Positions 35,041 through 44,682 are shown, counted from the stretch's first letter. The stretch is 64,000 nt of DNA from Sneathiella litorea (GCF_009882915.1 NZ_WTUW01000002.1:1330895-1394894); one strand, 5' to 3'. Made by a program: numbers and translations. Notes: generated from the sequence alone by a model not told the origin.

Positions 35041-36669
35041 CTACCGCCAAAGGTTATCGGCACGGTCGAAGCTGTTCTCGCGCAGATCTCCATCACGCAT
35101 TTTATTCTTCGCGATCTTGCCAGTTGGTGTGCGTGGGAATTCATCCACATATGCATAATACCTAGGGATCTTGAAATCAGCCAAATGTTGTCCGCAATGC
35201 GCAATAATTTTCTCAGGCGGGCAATCTTCCGCCGTCACGCCTTCCCGAAGCATGAGAAAAACCTTTACCTCTTCACGACGCATTGGATCAGGCACAGCAA
35301 GAGCTGCCGCCTCTTCGATTTCATCCATGCCACGCAATACGGCTTCGACTTCCCGAGCGGAAATATTCTCTCCTGCCCGCTTGATCATGTCCTTTATCCG
35401 TCCAACGATATAGTAGTACCCATTCTCGTCCTGTTGAAAAATATCCCCCGTACGGAACCATTTCCCGCGAAAACTTTCTGCATTCGCTTCAGGGCGTTTA
35501 TAGTACCCCCACAGTATAGCCGGACCTGAAACCCATAACTCTCCCGGCTCTCCTTGTGGCACATCATTGCCTTCTTCATCAACAATACGCACTTCACGAA
35601 AAGGAGACGGCAACCCACACGCCTCTGATCCCGCCATATGGGTTGCTTCGGCTGGCAAAGAAATGCCACTGCCGATTTCTGTCATGCCAAAAGTATTTCG
35701 CGCAACTAGATTAAAACGCTTTTCGATTTCAATATTCGCATCACCGCGCCAACCGAACGCATTGACATATTTCAGCTTTATGAGTTTGTCTTTCTCGGAC
35801 GGCGGAAATCTGGCAAGGGCGGGTTCTGGAAATGCACAATACTCAATCTCGAAATCAATGAGCCAGTCGAAGAAATTCGTCAAACTCATACGTGATGCGA
35901 TGTGAGCTGTACCGCCCAAGCACATTGTCATCAGAAACTGCCATTGCCCATCCATATAAAAGAATGGAGCCCAAATCAGGGTTTGCTTAATTTGGAACGG
36001 CCGCCCTCTTTGTAGAGCCGCACAATGGGCAAGCAAAACCCAATATTCATGTGTTAGCATACAGCCTTTTGGAAAACCAGTTGTGCCGGACGTATACTGC
36101 AAATTTACAAGATCTGTTGACGTGACACGTGACGGCGCCTTGAAGTCCTCAGGACCATTGTCATGAAGTTCATGCCAGTCTAGATGACCTGCCGGCGCCT
36201 CACCACGAACAATTATTCTTTCGCGGGCAAGCAATGTTGGCCATTCCGGCATATTATCCAGACGTTCCAAAAAGCTTGAATCAATAATCATGAACTGTGC
36301 GTCGCTGTCAGCAAGGACAAAGTGCAGCTCCGCGCCAGTGTAAGCGATATTTGTAGGCACCATAACTGCTCCGAGGCGCCCAAGAGCAATCCAGCTTATT
36401 ACAAACTCTTTAACGTTCGGAAGCATCACGGAAACATGCGTTCCTTTTCTGACGCCAAGCCCAAGCAAACTTCCTGCTAGACGGTCCGCAGATTGATCGA
36501 GTCCACGATAGGTGAGCTTTTCGCCATCGTCAAAATAATCGCCAATCACCTGATCTCCCAGTGTATTGGCGCGTTCGCGAACAAACGCACCAAGTGTTTC
36601 AGGGAAATCGATTTCTGCCGCTAGGCGATGGACTTCTGCCATCCCTTTATGTCCGTTGTCATAAGTCAT
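35041..36669 (-). CDS. Acyl-CoA ligase (class I adenylate-forming)
   Basis: 542 residues. AMP-binding motif YTSGTTGFPKG at about residue 190, FGMTEIG, the hinge GRIKDMIKRAGENIS and the C-terminal catalytic Lys in TGKIAKNKMR are present. Pattern is nearest to crotonobetaine/carnitine- or medium-chain/aromatic-acid-CoA ligases. It would activate an imported carboxylic acid. Last gene of the minus-strand operon ABC transporter-crotonase-ligase, expected to be controlled by the divergent TetR. Confidence 0.9.
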   Translation of the reverse strand: MTYDNGHKGMAEVHRLAAEIDFPETLGAFVRERANTLGDQVIGDYFDDGEKLTYRGLDQSADRLAGSLLGLGVRKGTHVSVMLPNVKEFVISWIALGRLGAVMVPTNIAYTGAELHFVLADSDAQFMIIDSSFLERLDNMPEWPTLLARERIIVRGEAPAGHLDWHELHDNGPEDFKAPSRVTSTDLVNLQYTSGTTGFPKGCMLTHEYWVLLAHCAALQRGRPFQIKQTLIWAPFFYMDGQWQFLMTMCLGGTAHIASRMSLTNFFDWLIDFEIEYCAFPEPALARFPPSEKDKLIKLKYVNAFGWRGDANIEIEKRFNLVARNTFGMTEIGSGISLPAEATHMAGSEACGLPSPFREVRIVDEEGNDVPQGEPGELWVSGPAILWGYYKRPEANAESFRGKWFRTGDIFQQDENGYYYIVGRIKDMIKRAGENISAREVEAVLRGMDEIEEAAALAVPDPMRREEVKVFLMLREGVTAEDCPPEKIIAHCGQHLADFKIPRYYAYVDEFPRTPTGKIAKNKMRDGDLRENSFDRADNLWR

Positions 36670-36725
36670 CTTGAACCTTTGAATACATTCAATCTAATTT
36701 GCTGAATTTGCGGGATTATCTATTT

Positions 36726-37529
36726 CTACTTCTGTTCTGGCGCATTCGGATCCAGGGGCGTTCCACTAACATTGTCGCCTGTCAGATATGCAGCGCGTTG
36801 AAGTCGATAGAGATGGCTCATGTAGCCATGAGTATCACGCTTGGACATATCCATGCTACGATAGAAACCTTCCATTTCCACGCGAACGGCAATCGGCGGA
36901 TAAGAGGCAATTTTCTCTGCAATTTCCATGGCGCGTGGCAACAATTTGTCCTGATCAACAATCTCATTGATCAACCCAAACTTAAGCGCATCCTCAACGG
37001 ACAATGGTTCACCTTCCAGAACCATGGACATTGCGATCGCAGGAGGCAGATGCCGCCACAACTGCGTTGCAGCGCCGGCACCGCCCATTCCGTATTTGAT
37101 TTCTGGCAACCCAAACCAAGCATTTGGCGACGCAAGACGGATATCCATTAACAGAATTGAATATATAAATGCCATACCCAAAGCAGGCCCGTTTAATGCA
37201 CCAACAATCGGTTTATATCTGTCAATTGTACGCATATCGCGTTCCCACCCAGGGCGGGTTTGCGCACTTGCATCCGTGGAGCGCTGAAAATGAGCGGTCA
37301 AAGTGTCATGAAGGGTATCTTGGCTCCAGTCGTTCTTGATATCATCTCCTCCGCTGAAAGCTTGTGTGCCTGCACCGGTGAGAACTCCCGCATGGATACT
37401 GGAATCCTTAAGGAAATCCTCCATGTAATCATAGAGTTCCTTATGCATTGGCGGCGTAATCTGGTTGACCTTGCCGTTTTCAAACGTAAAGACGGCCACA
37501 TTTCCCACTTTTTCATATTTTACAGGCAT
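36726..37529 (-). CDS. Enoyl-CoA hydratase/isomerase family protein (crotonase)
   Basis: 267 residues with the crotonase fold: oxyanion-hole SGGDDIKND and LNGPALGMAF, and Glu in FGLPEIKYG. The first catalytic Glu of hydratases (normally in GGGxEL) is not present: the segment reads GMAFIYS. It may therefore act as isomerase, thioesterase or C-C hydrolase. C-terminal extension of about 20 residues. Works downstream of the adjacent CoA ligase. Confidence 0.88.
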   Translation of the reverse strand: MPVKYEKVGNVAVFTFENGKVNQITPPMHKELYDYMEDFLKDSSIHAGVLTGAGTQAFSGGDDIKNDWSQDTLHDTLTAHFQRSTDASAQTRPGWERDMRTIDRYKPIVGALNGPALGMAFIYSILLMDIRLASPNAWFGLPEIKYGMGGAGAATQLWRHLPPAIAMSMVLEGEPLSVEDALKFGLINEIVDQDKLLPRAMEIAEKIASYPPIAVRVEMEGFYRSMDMSKRDTHGYMSHLYRLQRAAYLTGDNVSGTPLDPNAPEQK

Positions 37530-37568
37530 TTAGATACTCACTTTTCTGGTTGGTTTAATTTTTTTTAG

Positions 37569-38372
37569 TTAGCTATTTGAGATATTAACACTACGTCGAC
37601 GCAGGATTTCTGCCGCACCCATTCCAATGATTGACGCAACGATAAGGATGCTGGAAACCGCTGCAATTGTCGGGCGCATTTCCAGTTTTAGGTCTGCCCA
37701 GATCCTCATTGGCAGTGTCTGTTGTCCACTCATCATAAATTCTGCAATGATCAATTCGTCGAAGGAAACAAAGAACGAGAAGACCGCTGCGGCGACAATT
37801 CCCGGCAACAGGCTTGGAAATGCTGCAGAGAAAAAAGCACGAACCGGACCGGCTCCGAGAACACGGGCGGCTCTTTCATAAGTCGGGTCCAATTGGCGGT
37901 GGCTCGCACCAACGATTAAAAATACGAACGGAAAAGCGATTGTCGCATGAGCGAACGCAAGCGTAATTGCGTTGTCGTCAATTCCGAGACGGATCGCAAA
38001 TATGAACATCCCCAAAGAGATAAATATATGCGGCACGATGATGGGCGATGTAATGAAATAGGTCAGCAGAGTTTTGGATCGCAGCCACTGGCGCTCCAAG
38101 ACGAGCACCGCCAAAGTACCGACAACAGTCGACACGACACAGGCAATCAACCCAACCTTCAGGGATAACAATGTTGCCTCTACCCATCCGGAATCTCCGA
38201 AATAGGTTTCGTACCAAAGCACCCCAAGATTACTCGGCGGAAAGCGCAAGAATGGATTATTACTAAAAGATATAGGAATGACGATAAAAATCGGGAATGT
38301 CAGATATAGAATGATGACAATGAAATAGCCGATCAACAGGAACTTGGATAAATTAAATGGCTTCTTATTCAT
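37569..38372 (-). CDS. ABC permease, PotC-like
   Basis: 267 residues, six predicted helices, EAA loop near ERAARVLGAGPVRAFFSAAFPSLLPGI. Belongs to the spermidine/putrescine (PotC) class. Overlaps the PotB-like gene by 4 nt. Confidence 0.92.
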   Translation of the reverse strand: MNKKPFNLSKFLLIGYFIVIILYLTFPIFIVIPISFSNNPFLRFPPSNLGVLWYETYFGDSGWVEATLLSLKVGLIACVVSTVVGTLAVLVLERQWLRSKTLLTYFITSPIIVPHIFISLGMFIFAIRLGIDDNAITLAFAHATIAFPFVFLIVGASHRQLDPTYERAARVLGAGPVRAFFSAAFPSLLPGIVAAAVFSFFVSFDELIIAEFMMSGQQTLPMRIWADLKLEMRPTIAAVSSILIVASIIGMGAAEILRRRSVNISNS

Positions 38373-39214
38373 GCGTTTCCTCCACCGACGAGACGTCCTG
38401 TCAATATTTTTGAAAGCCGCTTAATGATAATTACGCATAACACCGTACCGATGAGCAGAACGATGGAGATGGCGGCAGCAAAGCCCCAATTTAACTGGTT
38501 GACTTGAAATTCGATAAGGTTTGCCATCATGATGTCTTTTCGGCCCCCAACGAGTGCGGGCGTAATGAAGAAACCCATTGATAGCATGAAGACAATAATG
38601 GCCCCGGTAACAGTCCCATCCAGACTTAAAGGCAGAAATACTCGGCGTATAGCTTGCCAGGGTTTTGCCCCTAGAATCCGGGCTGCGCGCATAAGATCGA
38701 GATCAATCTCAGTCATCGCGCTGTAGCAGGTAACAATCTGGATTGGCAATAAAATCTGTACCATGGCGACATAAACGGCGCCCGTCGTGAAAAGCATTTT
38801 TACTGGAGCGTCTGTGAATCCAAGTCCGATCAAGATAGCATTGATAAGCCCTTCACGTCCCAGTACGACCATCCAGGCATAGGAGCGAATAAGAACGCTC
38901 ATCCATAGCGGGATAAATACCAGAAAGAGGAAAAATATTTGCTGCTTTCGTGGCCGTTGAACAATGAAGTAGGAGATCGGGTAGGCAATAACTGCACAAA
39001 TCAAGGCTACAATACAAGACAGCCTTATTGTTCGCCAAAGAACGTCTAGATAGACATTGCTACTAAATAGTTTCGTAAAATGCTTTGTTGTAAATTCCGG
39101 GTCATAAACGCTCGCCCGAAGAATATCTAATGTTGGGATGAGAAAGAACGCCACCAGCATGAATAATGCCGGCCAAAGTAACCATGTACTCCTGATTTTC
39201 TTTTTAGTGCTCAC
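38369..39214 (-). CDS. ABC permease, PotB-like
   Basis: 281 residues, six predicted helices, EAA-loop segment RAARILGAKPWQAIRRVFLPLS. GTG start at 39214 is chosen because AGGAGGT lies 6 nt upstream; the ATG at 39247 has no such site and would fall in the hairpin. Pairs with the PotC-like protein. Confidence 0.92.
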   Translation of the reverse strand: MSTKKKIRSTWLLWPALFMLVAFFLIPTLDILRASVYDPEFTTKHFTKLFSSNVYLDVLWRTIRLSCIVALICAVIAYPISYFIVQRPRKQQIFFLFLVFIPLWMSVLIRSYAWMVVLGREGLINAILIGLGFTDAPVKMLFTTGAVYVAMVQILLPIQIVTCYSAMTEIDLDLMRAARILGAKPWQAIRRVFLPLSLDGTVTGAIIVFMLSMGFFITPALVGGRKDIMMANLIEFQVNQLNWGFAAAISIVLLIGTVLCVIIIKRLSKILTGRLVGGGNA

Positions 39215-39230
39215 TTCTCTACCTCCTAAA

Positions 39231-39269
39231 ATCGTGTCTGGCGTCACCGTATTTTCCGCCAGACACGAT
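39231..39269 (-). terminator. 13-bp hairpin between binding-protein and permease genes
   Basis: Perfect arms ATCGTGTCTGGCG/CGCCAGACACGAT, 13-nt loop, 14 nt after the binding-protein stop and ending 4 nt before the permease ribosome binding site on the minus strand. TTTT follows loosely. Likely reduces downstream expression or protects the upstream message. Confidence 0.72.
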
Positions 39270-39282
39270 CAATGTTATTGAC

Positions 39283-40353
39283 CTACTGTAGGAGCCATTC
39301 GGTCCAGCGTTCCTGAATCGCATCAAGATTTTCAGCCCAGAATTCTGCACTAGCTGAAAACTGAACAGCCTGGTTTTGAGGATACGTAGGCATGCCGGCC
39401 GCCATCTTAGGATCCATGCCGTCGAACAGACCTGGTGCCCAACCTGGATAAGGCAGATGAGTGACATACTCACGCATACGATCGGCACTCGTCGTTCTAT
39501 ATTTGACGTATTCAGTCGCCTCTTTCAGCTTCTTCGTTCCTTTTGGAATTGCGAGGTAGGACTTGTGCATAGCTCCGCCGTTCCAGACGATTTCTGCCGG
39601 GATACCTGACGAAACAAGTGTGGTAATACGACCGTTGTAAGACGGACAGAAATAAACTTCACCGTCTGACAGCAACTGAACTGATTGTGCCCCACTGGTC
39701 CACCAAGTGGTGATATGCGGCTTGATTTCATCCAATTTTGCAAAGGCGCGGTCAAGCCCATCTTCGGTGCTTAGAACCTTGTAAATTTCGTCTGCAGGCA
39801 CGCCATCAGCGAGCAGCGCAAATTCCAGATTGTCTTCCGCACGTCCACGCAAAGCGCGCGGTCCAGGGAAATTCTCTACATCCCAAAAATCAGCCCAGCT
39901 TTCCATTTTTTTACCGTCAGGAAGCTTGTCTGTCCGAACGATAAGCACTTGGGAGTAAGCCGCATATGCAACACCGAATTCTTCACGCGTGTCTGCCGGT
40001 AGTTTGTTGTCCGGATCGACCATACTGTAGTCAACAGCCTCATACAGACCCTTCTTAACACCAAGCGGATAATCAGAAGCGGAGACCTCCATAGCGTCCC
40101 AAAGAACGTTTCCGGATTTCACCATCGCTTCGAGCTGAGGCATACGCTTTGCTTCAGCGGCGACATGATTAATCTTGATGCCGGTCGCTTTTTCAAACGG
40201 TCCAAACCAGACTTCCTTTGACACTTTGCCAACGACACCGCCAGAACCACTAAAAGTGATTTCCTTGTCATCCGCGAGCGCCAAATTGGCGCTCCCGACG
40301 ACGACAAGCGTTGCCACCGCAACTTTTGCCACCTGTCTCAATATTTTAGTCAT
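39283..40353 (-). CDS. ABC binding protein, PotD-like
   Basis: 356 residues with a Sec signal (LRQVAKVAVATLVVVGSANLALA, about residues 4-26). The mature chain has the PotD/Fbp-like EITFSGSGGVVGKVSKEVWFGPFEKATGI start. ATG at 40353 follows GGGGAG. Such proteins bind polyamines, betaines or small organic cations and acids; ligand uncertain. Confidence 0.9.
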   Translation of the reverse strand: MTKILRQVAKVAVATLVVVGSANLALADDKEITFSGSGGVVGKVSKEVWFGPFEKATGIKINHVAAEAKRMPQLEAMVKSGNVLWDAMEVSASDYPLGVKKGLYEAVDYSMVDPDNKLPADTREEFGVAYAAYSQVLIVRTDKLPDGKKMESWADFWDVENFPGPRALRGRAEDNLEFALLADGVPADEIYKVLSTEDGLDRAFAKLDEIKPHITTWWTSGAQSVQLLSDGEVYFCPSYNGRITTLVSSGIPAEIVWNGGAMHKSYLAIPKGTKKLKEATEYVKYRTTSADRMREYVTHLPYPGWAPGLFDGMDPKMAAGMPTYPQNQAVQFSASAEFWAENLDAIQERWTEWLLQ

Positions 40354-40389
40354 ACAAACACTCCCCAAAATGTGATGGTTTAAAATCAT

Positions 40390-41502
40390 TTATGCGCGCC
40401 CTATACCGTGGGTGGTTTCTTCCAATGGGCGTGCGTCCGTGATTGAAAAAGCGAGTTTTAGCGCCTCACCCCGATTAAGGATGGGAACGCTAGGACCACG
40501 GTGTTCTTGAAACAAAAGCGTCTTTCCAGATTTGGTTCGAACGCTGTATTGAATGATATTCCCGAGGAACAGATACTCCTCAATCGTTACATCAAAAGTT
40601 ATCATCTGATCGTTTGAGGAAATGTCACGATGAAGCTTTTCGGGTCGAAGACTAATCGAGTTTCGTCCCTGCCCCCAGTTCTCTTTATTCTCCGTAAGCT
40701 GAAAATCAACGCCGATATCAGAAAATCTAACTAGCGATGGCGACAGTCGTTCAAAATCGAGAAGGTTTGTTGTTCCAATAAAGTCGGCAACATATTTAGA
40801 GTTTGGCTCATCGTAAATTCGGTCTGGGGTATCGATTTGAACGATCTGCCCCTCCCCCATCACGGCAATTCGATCAGAAAGCGCAAGAGCTTCACCCTGG
40901 TCATGAGTAACGAAAAGTATCGTGCAACCTAATTGCTTATGATAGCGTTTGATTTCTAGCTGCATTGCCTCACGTAGCTTCAAATCCAACGCACCCAGAG
41001 GCTCGTCCATCAACAAGACCGATGGCTCAAAAACGATCGCTCTTGCAAAGGCTACACGCTGTCGCTGTCCTCCTGAAAGTTCATTAGGCATACGATCACC
41101 AAATTCAGCGAGTTGCACCATCGCCAGACTTTCGCCAACCTTCTTTTTAATTTCAGCTTGCGCCATCTTTCGCAGTCTAAGTGGGAAGGCCACATTCTCG
41201 AACACATTCATATGTGGAAAAAGTGAGTAATTCTGAAAGACCATCCCAATGTTTCGTCGTTCCGGCGGGAGACCCAGAATTGATTTCTTATTTACACGAA
41301 CATCACCTTTAGTCTCCTCAACAAAACCGGCAAGAACATTCAGAGCTGTCGTTTTGCCGGAACCACTTGGGCCCAACAAGGTAACAAATTCGCCGGGCTG
41401 AATTGACAAATTGAAGTCAGATAGGGCCTTTACTGCGCCATACGTTTTCGAAACACCATCAAAGGTTACCGATGCACCAAATTCCACGTCGCGCTCAATC
41501 AT
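40390..41502 (-). CDS. ABC ATPase, PotA-like
   Basis: 370 residues. Walker [38 protein letters not shown] and THDQGEA, followed by a TOBE regulatory domain (about 280-360). First gene of the operon, which is unusual: the ATPase precedes the binding protein. Directly behind the iteron-like operator array. Confidence 0.93.
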   Translation of the reverse strand: MIERDVEFGASVTFDGVSKTYGAVKALSDFNLSIQPGEFVTLLGPSGSGKTTALNVLAGFVEETKGDVRVNKKSILGLPPERRNIGMVFQNYSLFPHMNVFENVAFPLRLRKMAQAEIKKKVGESLAMVQLAEFGDRMPNELSGGQRQRVAFARAIVFEPSVLLMDEPLGALDLKLREAMQLEIKRYHKQLGCTILFVTHDQGEALALSDRIAVMGEGQIVQIDTPDRIYDEPNSKYVADFIGTTNLLDFERLSPSLVRFSDIGVDFQLTENKENWGQGRNSISLRPEKLHRDISSNDQMITFDVTIEEYLFLGNIIQYSVRTKSGKTLLFQEHRGPSVPILNRGEALKLAFSITDARPLEETTHGIGRA

Positions 41503-41521
41503 ATTTGCCCCAAGGTTAAAT

Positions 41522-41583
41522 TTTATGACACATTAATCATTTATGACGCTATAACTATTTATGACATTGACATCATTTATTGT
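41522..41583. promoter_or_regulatory. Four 18-bp-phased direct repeats, candidate TetR operator
   Basis: TTTATGAC occurs at 41522, 41540 and 41558, exactly 18 bp apart, and TTTATTGT continues the phase at 41576. The array fills the divergent region between the potA-like and TetR genes. Confidence 0.7.
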
Positions 41584-41683
41584 GCACGTCAATATTACAA
41601 ATAAGAAATTTTAGCTCGGGCTGATAAACTTCCATCTGCACAAAGTTTTCTTATCGAATATTGCACGGGATGAGGGTAAGAAG

Positions 41684-42427
41684 GTGAATATGGAAAAATA
41701 CTCGAACATAAAGACTTTCAGTCTCACTGATTTTCTCGTAGAGCATTCACAAAATGTTAAAGGCAAACGAAAAAGGTATCGTACGCGCGCAAAAATACTA
41801 ATGGCGACAGCGCTTGAAATGGAGCGGGTTGGGTTTGAAAACATGACTGTCGACGGAATCGTAGAGACTGTCGACATGGCCCGGGGGACTTTCTACTTAT
41901 ACTTCGAAAATCGTGCCGAAGCCGCGAAAGCGGTCATACGAAGATATGAAGCTCTTCGCCGCAGAATTCGCCCGCGAAATAGCACCGCACCATCAATTTA
42001 CGAAAAAATTCTCGAGTATAACCTATACTATATCGGGGTTTATGCCAGAAACGCCGGATTACTTGCCGGTCGTGAAATGCTGATGAGGGAAGCCCCGGAA
42101 CAGAACTTGCGGCGTGATCAAATGGACGATAGATGGGCACGAGTCGTTATGCGCGATCTTTATACACGAAACTGTATTACTAAAGAAGACTTAGAAAACC
42201 CTGCGACCAAACTGATGGTGCGCACAGCTATATCCATGGCAGATGACTTACTTCGCGAAACATTTGTTTACAAATCTCCAAGTATGGCTGAATTCGCCAA
42301 GGATGAGAAATTAGTTGCCGAAGTCGTTTCGCTGGCATGGTATCGCATATTATATGGGAAAACGCCTGATCTAAAATTACTTGATAAAACAAGGTCTTTT
42401 GCAGAGAACACATCAAAAGCCGGATAG
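41684..42427 (+). CDS. TetR-family regulator
   Basis: 247 residues; the helix-turn-helix lies at about residues 30-75 (TRAKILMATALEMERVGFENMTVDGIVETVDMARGTFYLYFEN). A 25-residue N-terminal arm precedes it. GTG at 41684 or ATG at 41690, both near GAGGG/AAGG. Divergent from the transporter-crotonase-CoA ligase operon and followed by an amidohydrolase gene; it presumably binds the phased repeats at 41522-41583. Confidence 0.9.
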   Translation: MNMEKYSNIKTFSLTDFLVEHSQNVKGKRKRYRTRAKILMATALEMERVGFENMTVDGIVETVDMARGTFYLYFENRAEAAKAVIRRYEALRRRIRPRNSTAPSIYEKILEYNLYYIGVYARNAGLLAGREMLMREAPEQNLRRDQMDDRWARVVMRDLYTRNCITKEDLENPATKLMVRTAISMADDLLRETFVYKSPSMAEFAKDEKLVAEVVSLAWYRILYGKTPDLKLLDKTRSFAENTSKAG

Positions 42428-42508
42428 CATCCTTCGAAAGGAATATACGTCAACACTTTCTGTCAGCGAACATATTGTGAATTACTTTTTGTGCTAGGAA
42501 ATAACAAA

Positions 42509-43534
42509 ATGATAACACCACCAACAAACCATGACTGGCTTAACCTCACAGTAGAAGAAACACTGGAACCCGACCTGCCAATTTGCGATCCGCATCATCA
42601 TTTATGGGAGTTCCGTCCGCTTAGGGCATCGCACAAGTATCTCCTTGATGAAATACTTTCAGACATCTATAGCGGCCATAATATCGTCTCTACTGTATTC
42701 ATCGAATGCGGCGCCATGTATCGATCAACCGGCCCGGAAGAAATGAAACCGGTTGGCGAAACGGAATTTGTCAACGGTATCGCTGCGATGAGCGCTTCTG
42801 GTCTTTATGGAGACGCGCGTGTTGCTGCCGGTATTGTGGGCTCAGCCGACTTAATGCTCGGTGATGCCGTCGCCCCTGTCCTCGATGCACATATTGCCGC
42901 TGGCGGTGGTCGTTTTCGCGGCATCCGTCACCGTGCCCCGTGGGATGCAAGCGATGAGGTCCCTAATTCCCAGCCAACGACGATAGAGAACTTGTATCTG
43001 AATGATCGCTTTCGCCAAGGGTTTGCCACTCTCGCGCCACGCAACCTGAGCTTTGAAGGATGGTGCTACCATCCGCAAATCCCCCAATTGACGGATCTTG
43101 CCCGTGCGTTTCCGGATACGACGATAATCCTCAATCATTTTGGCGGGCCCCTGGGTATCGGGCCCTACAAAGGGAAACAGGATGAATATTTCCCCGCATG
43201 GAAGAAGGCAATAACTGACTTGGCAAGTTGTCCGAATGTTGTCGCGAAACTTGGTGGCCTGGCAATGGAAATTAATGGCTATGACTGGCATTTGAATGAT
43301 CGTCCGCCATCAAGTCTTGACCTGATGGAAGCAACCCGACGGTTTTATGAACATACGATCGAACAGTTTGGTTCTGATCGCTGCATGTTCGAATCTAATT
43401 TCCCGGTCGACAAGGTAAGCTGCAGCTATAATATCCTTTGGAATTCATTTAAGCGCCTTACAGCAAATTATAGTGACTCAGAAAAAGCAGATCTATTCCA
43501 TGATACCGCGAGCAGGGTATACAGAGTAGATTAA
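42509..43534 (+). CDS. Amidohydrolase-2 family metal-dependent hydrolase
   Basis: 341 residues, TIM-barrel amidohydrolase_2 type. Metal-site CDPHHHLWE near residue 27, GIRHRAPWD, NHFGGPLG and the late Asp-containing SNFPVDK. Relatives are lactonases, decarboxylases or 2-pyrone-4,6-dicarboxylate hydrolases. ATG at 42509 follows AGGAAAT; ATG 42491 is less likely. Probably opens a lactone or lactam in the same pathway as the CoA ligase. Confidence 0.88.
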   Translation: MITPPTNHDWLNLTVEETLEPDLPICDPHHHLWEFRPLRASHKYLLDEILSDIYSGHNIVSTVFIECGAMYRSTGPEEMKPVGETEFVNGIAAMSASGLYGDARVAAGIVGSADLMLGDAVAPVLDAHIAAGGGRFRGIRHRAPWDASDEVPNSQPTTIENLYLNDRFRQGFATLAPRNLSFEGWCYHPQIPQLTDLARAFPDTTIILNHFGGPLGIGPYKGKQDEYFPAWKKAITDLASCPNVVAKLGGLAMEINGYDWHLNDRPPSSLDLMEATRRFYEHTIEQFGSDRCMFESNFPVDKVSCSYNILWNSFKRLTANYSDSEKADLFHDTASRVYRVD

Positions 43535-43573
43535 TCAGGGAGCTTCAAATTAGCCTACAAGCTTGAAAAATAG

Positions 43574-43697
43574 GACTCGTTTCGCTACTTCAAGACATTG
43601 CCCGAAATCATCCGTCTGGCGATGATGATGTGTCCGATTTCCGCGATCCTTTCGCAACGTTGACGATCTTCGTCGTGAACGCGGCGTTGTTCACGAA
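43574..43697 (+). pseudogene. IS6-family transposase N-terminal remnant
   Basis: Reads DSFRYFKTLPEIIRLAMMM in one frame and, after a small deletion, FRNVDDLRRERGVVHE in another; these are the N-terminal helix-turn-helix of IS6 transposases. It stops there; no middle or C-terminal part follows. The rest of 43535-43863 contains only a GACGGCCGTC palindrome and no gene. Together with 34423-34922 it brackets the CoA-ligase/ABC/amidohydrolase cassette. Confidence 0.85.
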
Positions 43698-43863
43698 TGA
43701 AATCCCTAAGAAGCGAGTTCATCCTTTCTGGAGTTATTCCCTGCCGACTCCGCAACCCGGGCTATGTCGGGTGCACTGAAATCGAATTGACGTGTCGGAG
43801 TATTGTCTAATGCCATTGATTCAACCGTCATAAACGTCAAGACGGCCGTCGGCTGATTACAGA

Positions 43864-44682
43864 CTAAATTATACGTTTACGAATTTGCGTTACCACCAGC
43901 TCGGCTACAATCACAACAGCGAAAATGCTCAGCAGAACCGTCGCGACCTTATCCCAGTAGAAGGTGTTAAGGGCATTGTTTAAGGCCACGCCAATACCAC
44001 CAGCACCAACCAATCCGAGAACGGCTGATTCACGTACATTTATGTCCCAACGAAACAAAACGATTGACCACAAGGCCGGCATGACTTGTGGCCAGTAGCC
44101 TTTAAGCAGTACACTTGTCGCCGGTGCGCCCGTTGCTTTAAGCGCCTCAACGGATCCCATATGGACTTCTTCTAGCGCTTCGCCCAACAGCTTTCCGACA
44201 AAGCCAACGGACCTGAACGCAATTGCCAATACCCCGGCCAAGGTTCCCGGACCAAAAATGGCGACGAATAGCAATGCCCAGACAAGCGAGTTTACTGAAC
44301 GAGATGAGACAAGAACGAGTTTAGCGAACGCATGCAACAGCGGATTAGTCGTGATATTTGTGGCCGAGCATAATGCCACAGGTAACGCGAGGATCAGCGC
44401 CAGAATCGTCCCGAGACTGGCAATGTGCAGAGTTTCAACAAGCGCTTCATGCACACCTTGTTGATAATATGATAGGTCTGGCGGCCAAAGCCTGTTCAAC
44501 AGGTCAAGTATCTGCGTTGGTGCGTCGTAAAGAAACTCAGGGATGATTTCCACGTGTCGAGTCGAGACTACAATGGCCGCCACAACAACCAGCAGGACAA
44601 GCCAGCGCGAAAATCGTTCCAGAGGGCTAAACCGTTGGAGGCGGCGGTGCGTCATTTGCACTGGGTCGTTGCCAGTCATCAT
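43864..44682 (-). CDS. phnE: Phosphonate-type ABC permease (PhnE)
   Basis: 272 residues, six predicted helices, PhnE signatures SVEALKATGAPATSVLLKGYWPQVMPAL and NVRESAVLGLVGAGGIG. Second of two PhnE paralogs; overlaps the other by 4 nt. The substrate could be phosphonate, phosphite or a phosphate ester. Confidence 0.92.
   Translation of the reverse strand: MMTGNDPVQMTHRRLQRFSPLERFSRWLVLLVVVAAIVVSTRHVEIIPEFLYDAPTQILDLLNRLWPPDLSYYQQGVHEALVETLHIASLGTILALILALPVALCSATNITTNPLLHAFAKLVLVSSRSVNSLVWALLFVAIFGPGTLAGVLAIAFRSVGFVGKLLGEALEEVHMGSVEALKATGAPATSVLLKGYWPQVMPALWSIVLFRWDINVRESAVLGLVGAGGIGVALNNALNTFYWDKVATVLLSIFAVVIVAELVVTQIRKRII

Noticed and set aside
42851-43291. 146-codon minus-strand frame opposite the amidohydrolase
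   Set aside because: Shadow of a strongly supported gene on the plus strand.
43574-43863. 45-codon minus-strand frame (MNSLLRDFIREQRRVHDEDR start) over the IS6 fragment
   Set aside because: It overlaps sequence explained by the plus-strand transposase remnant and matches no known family.
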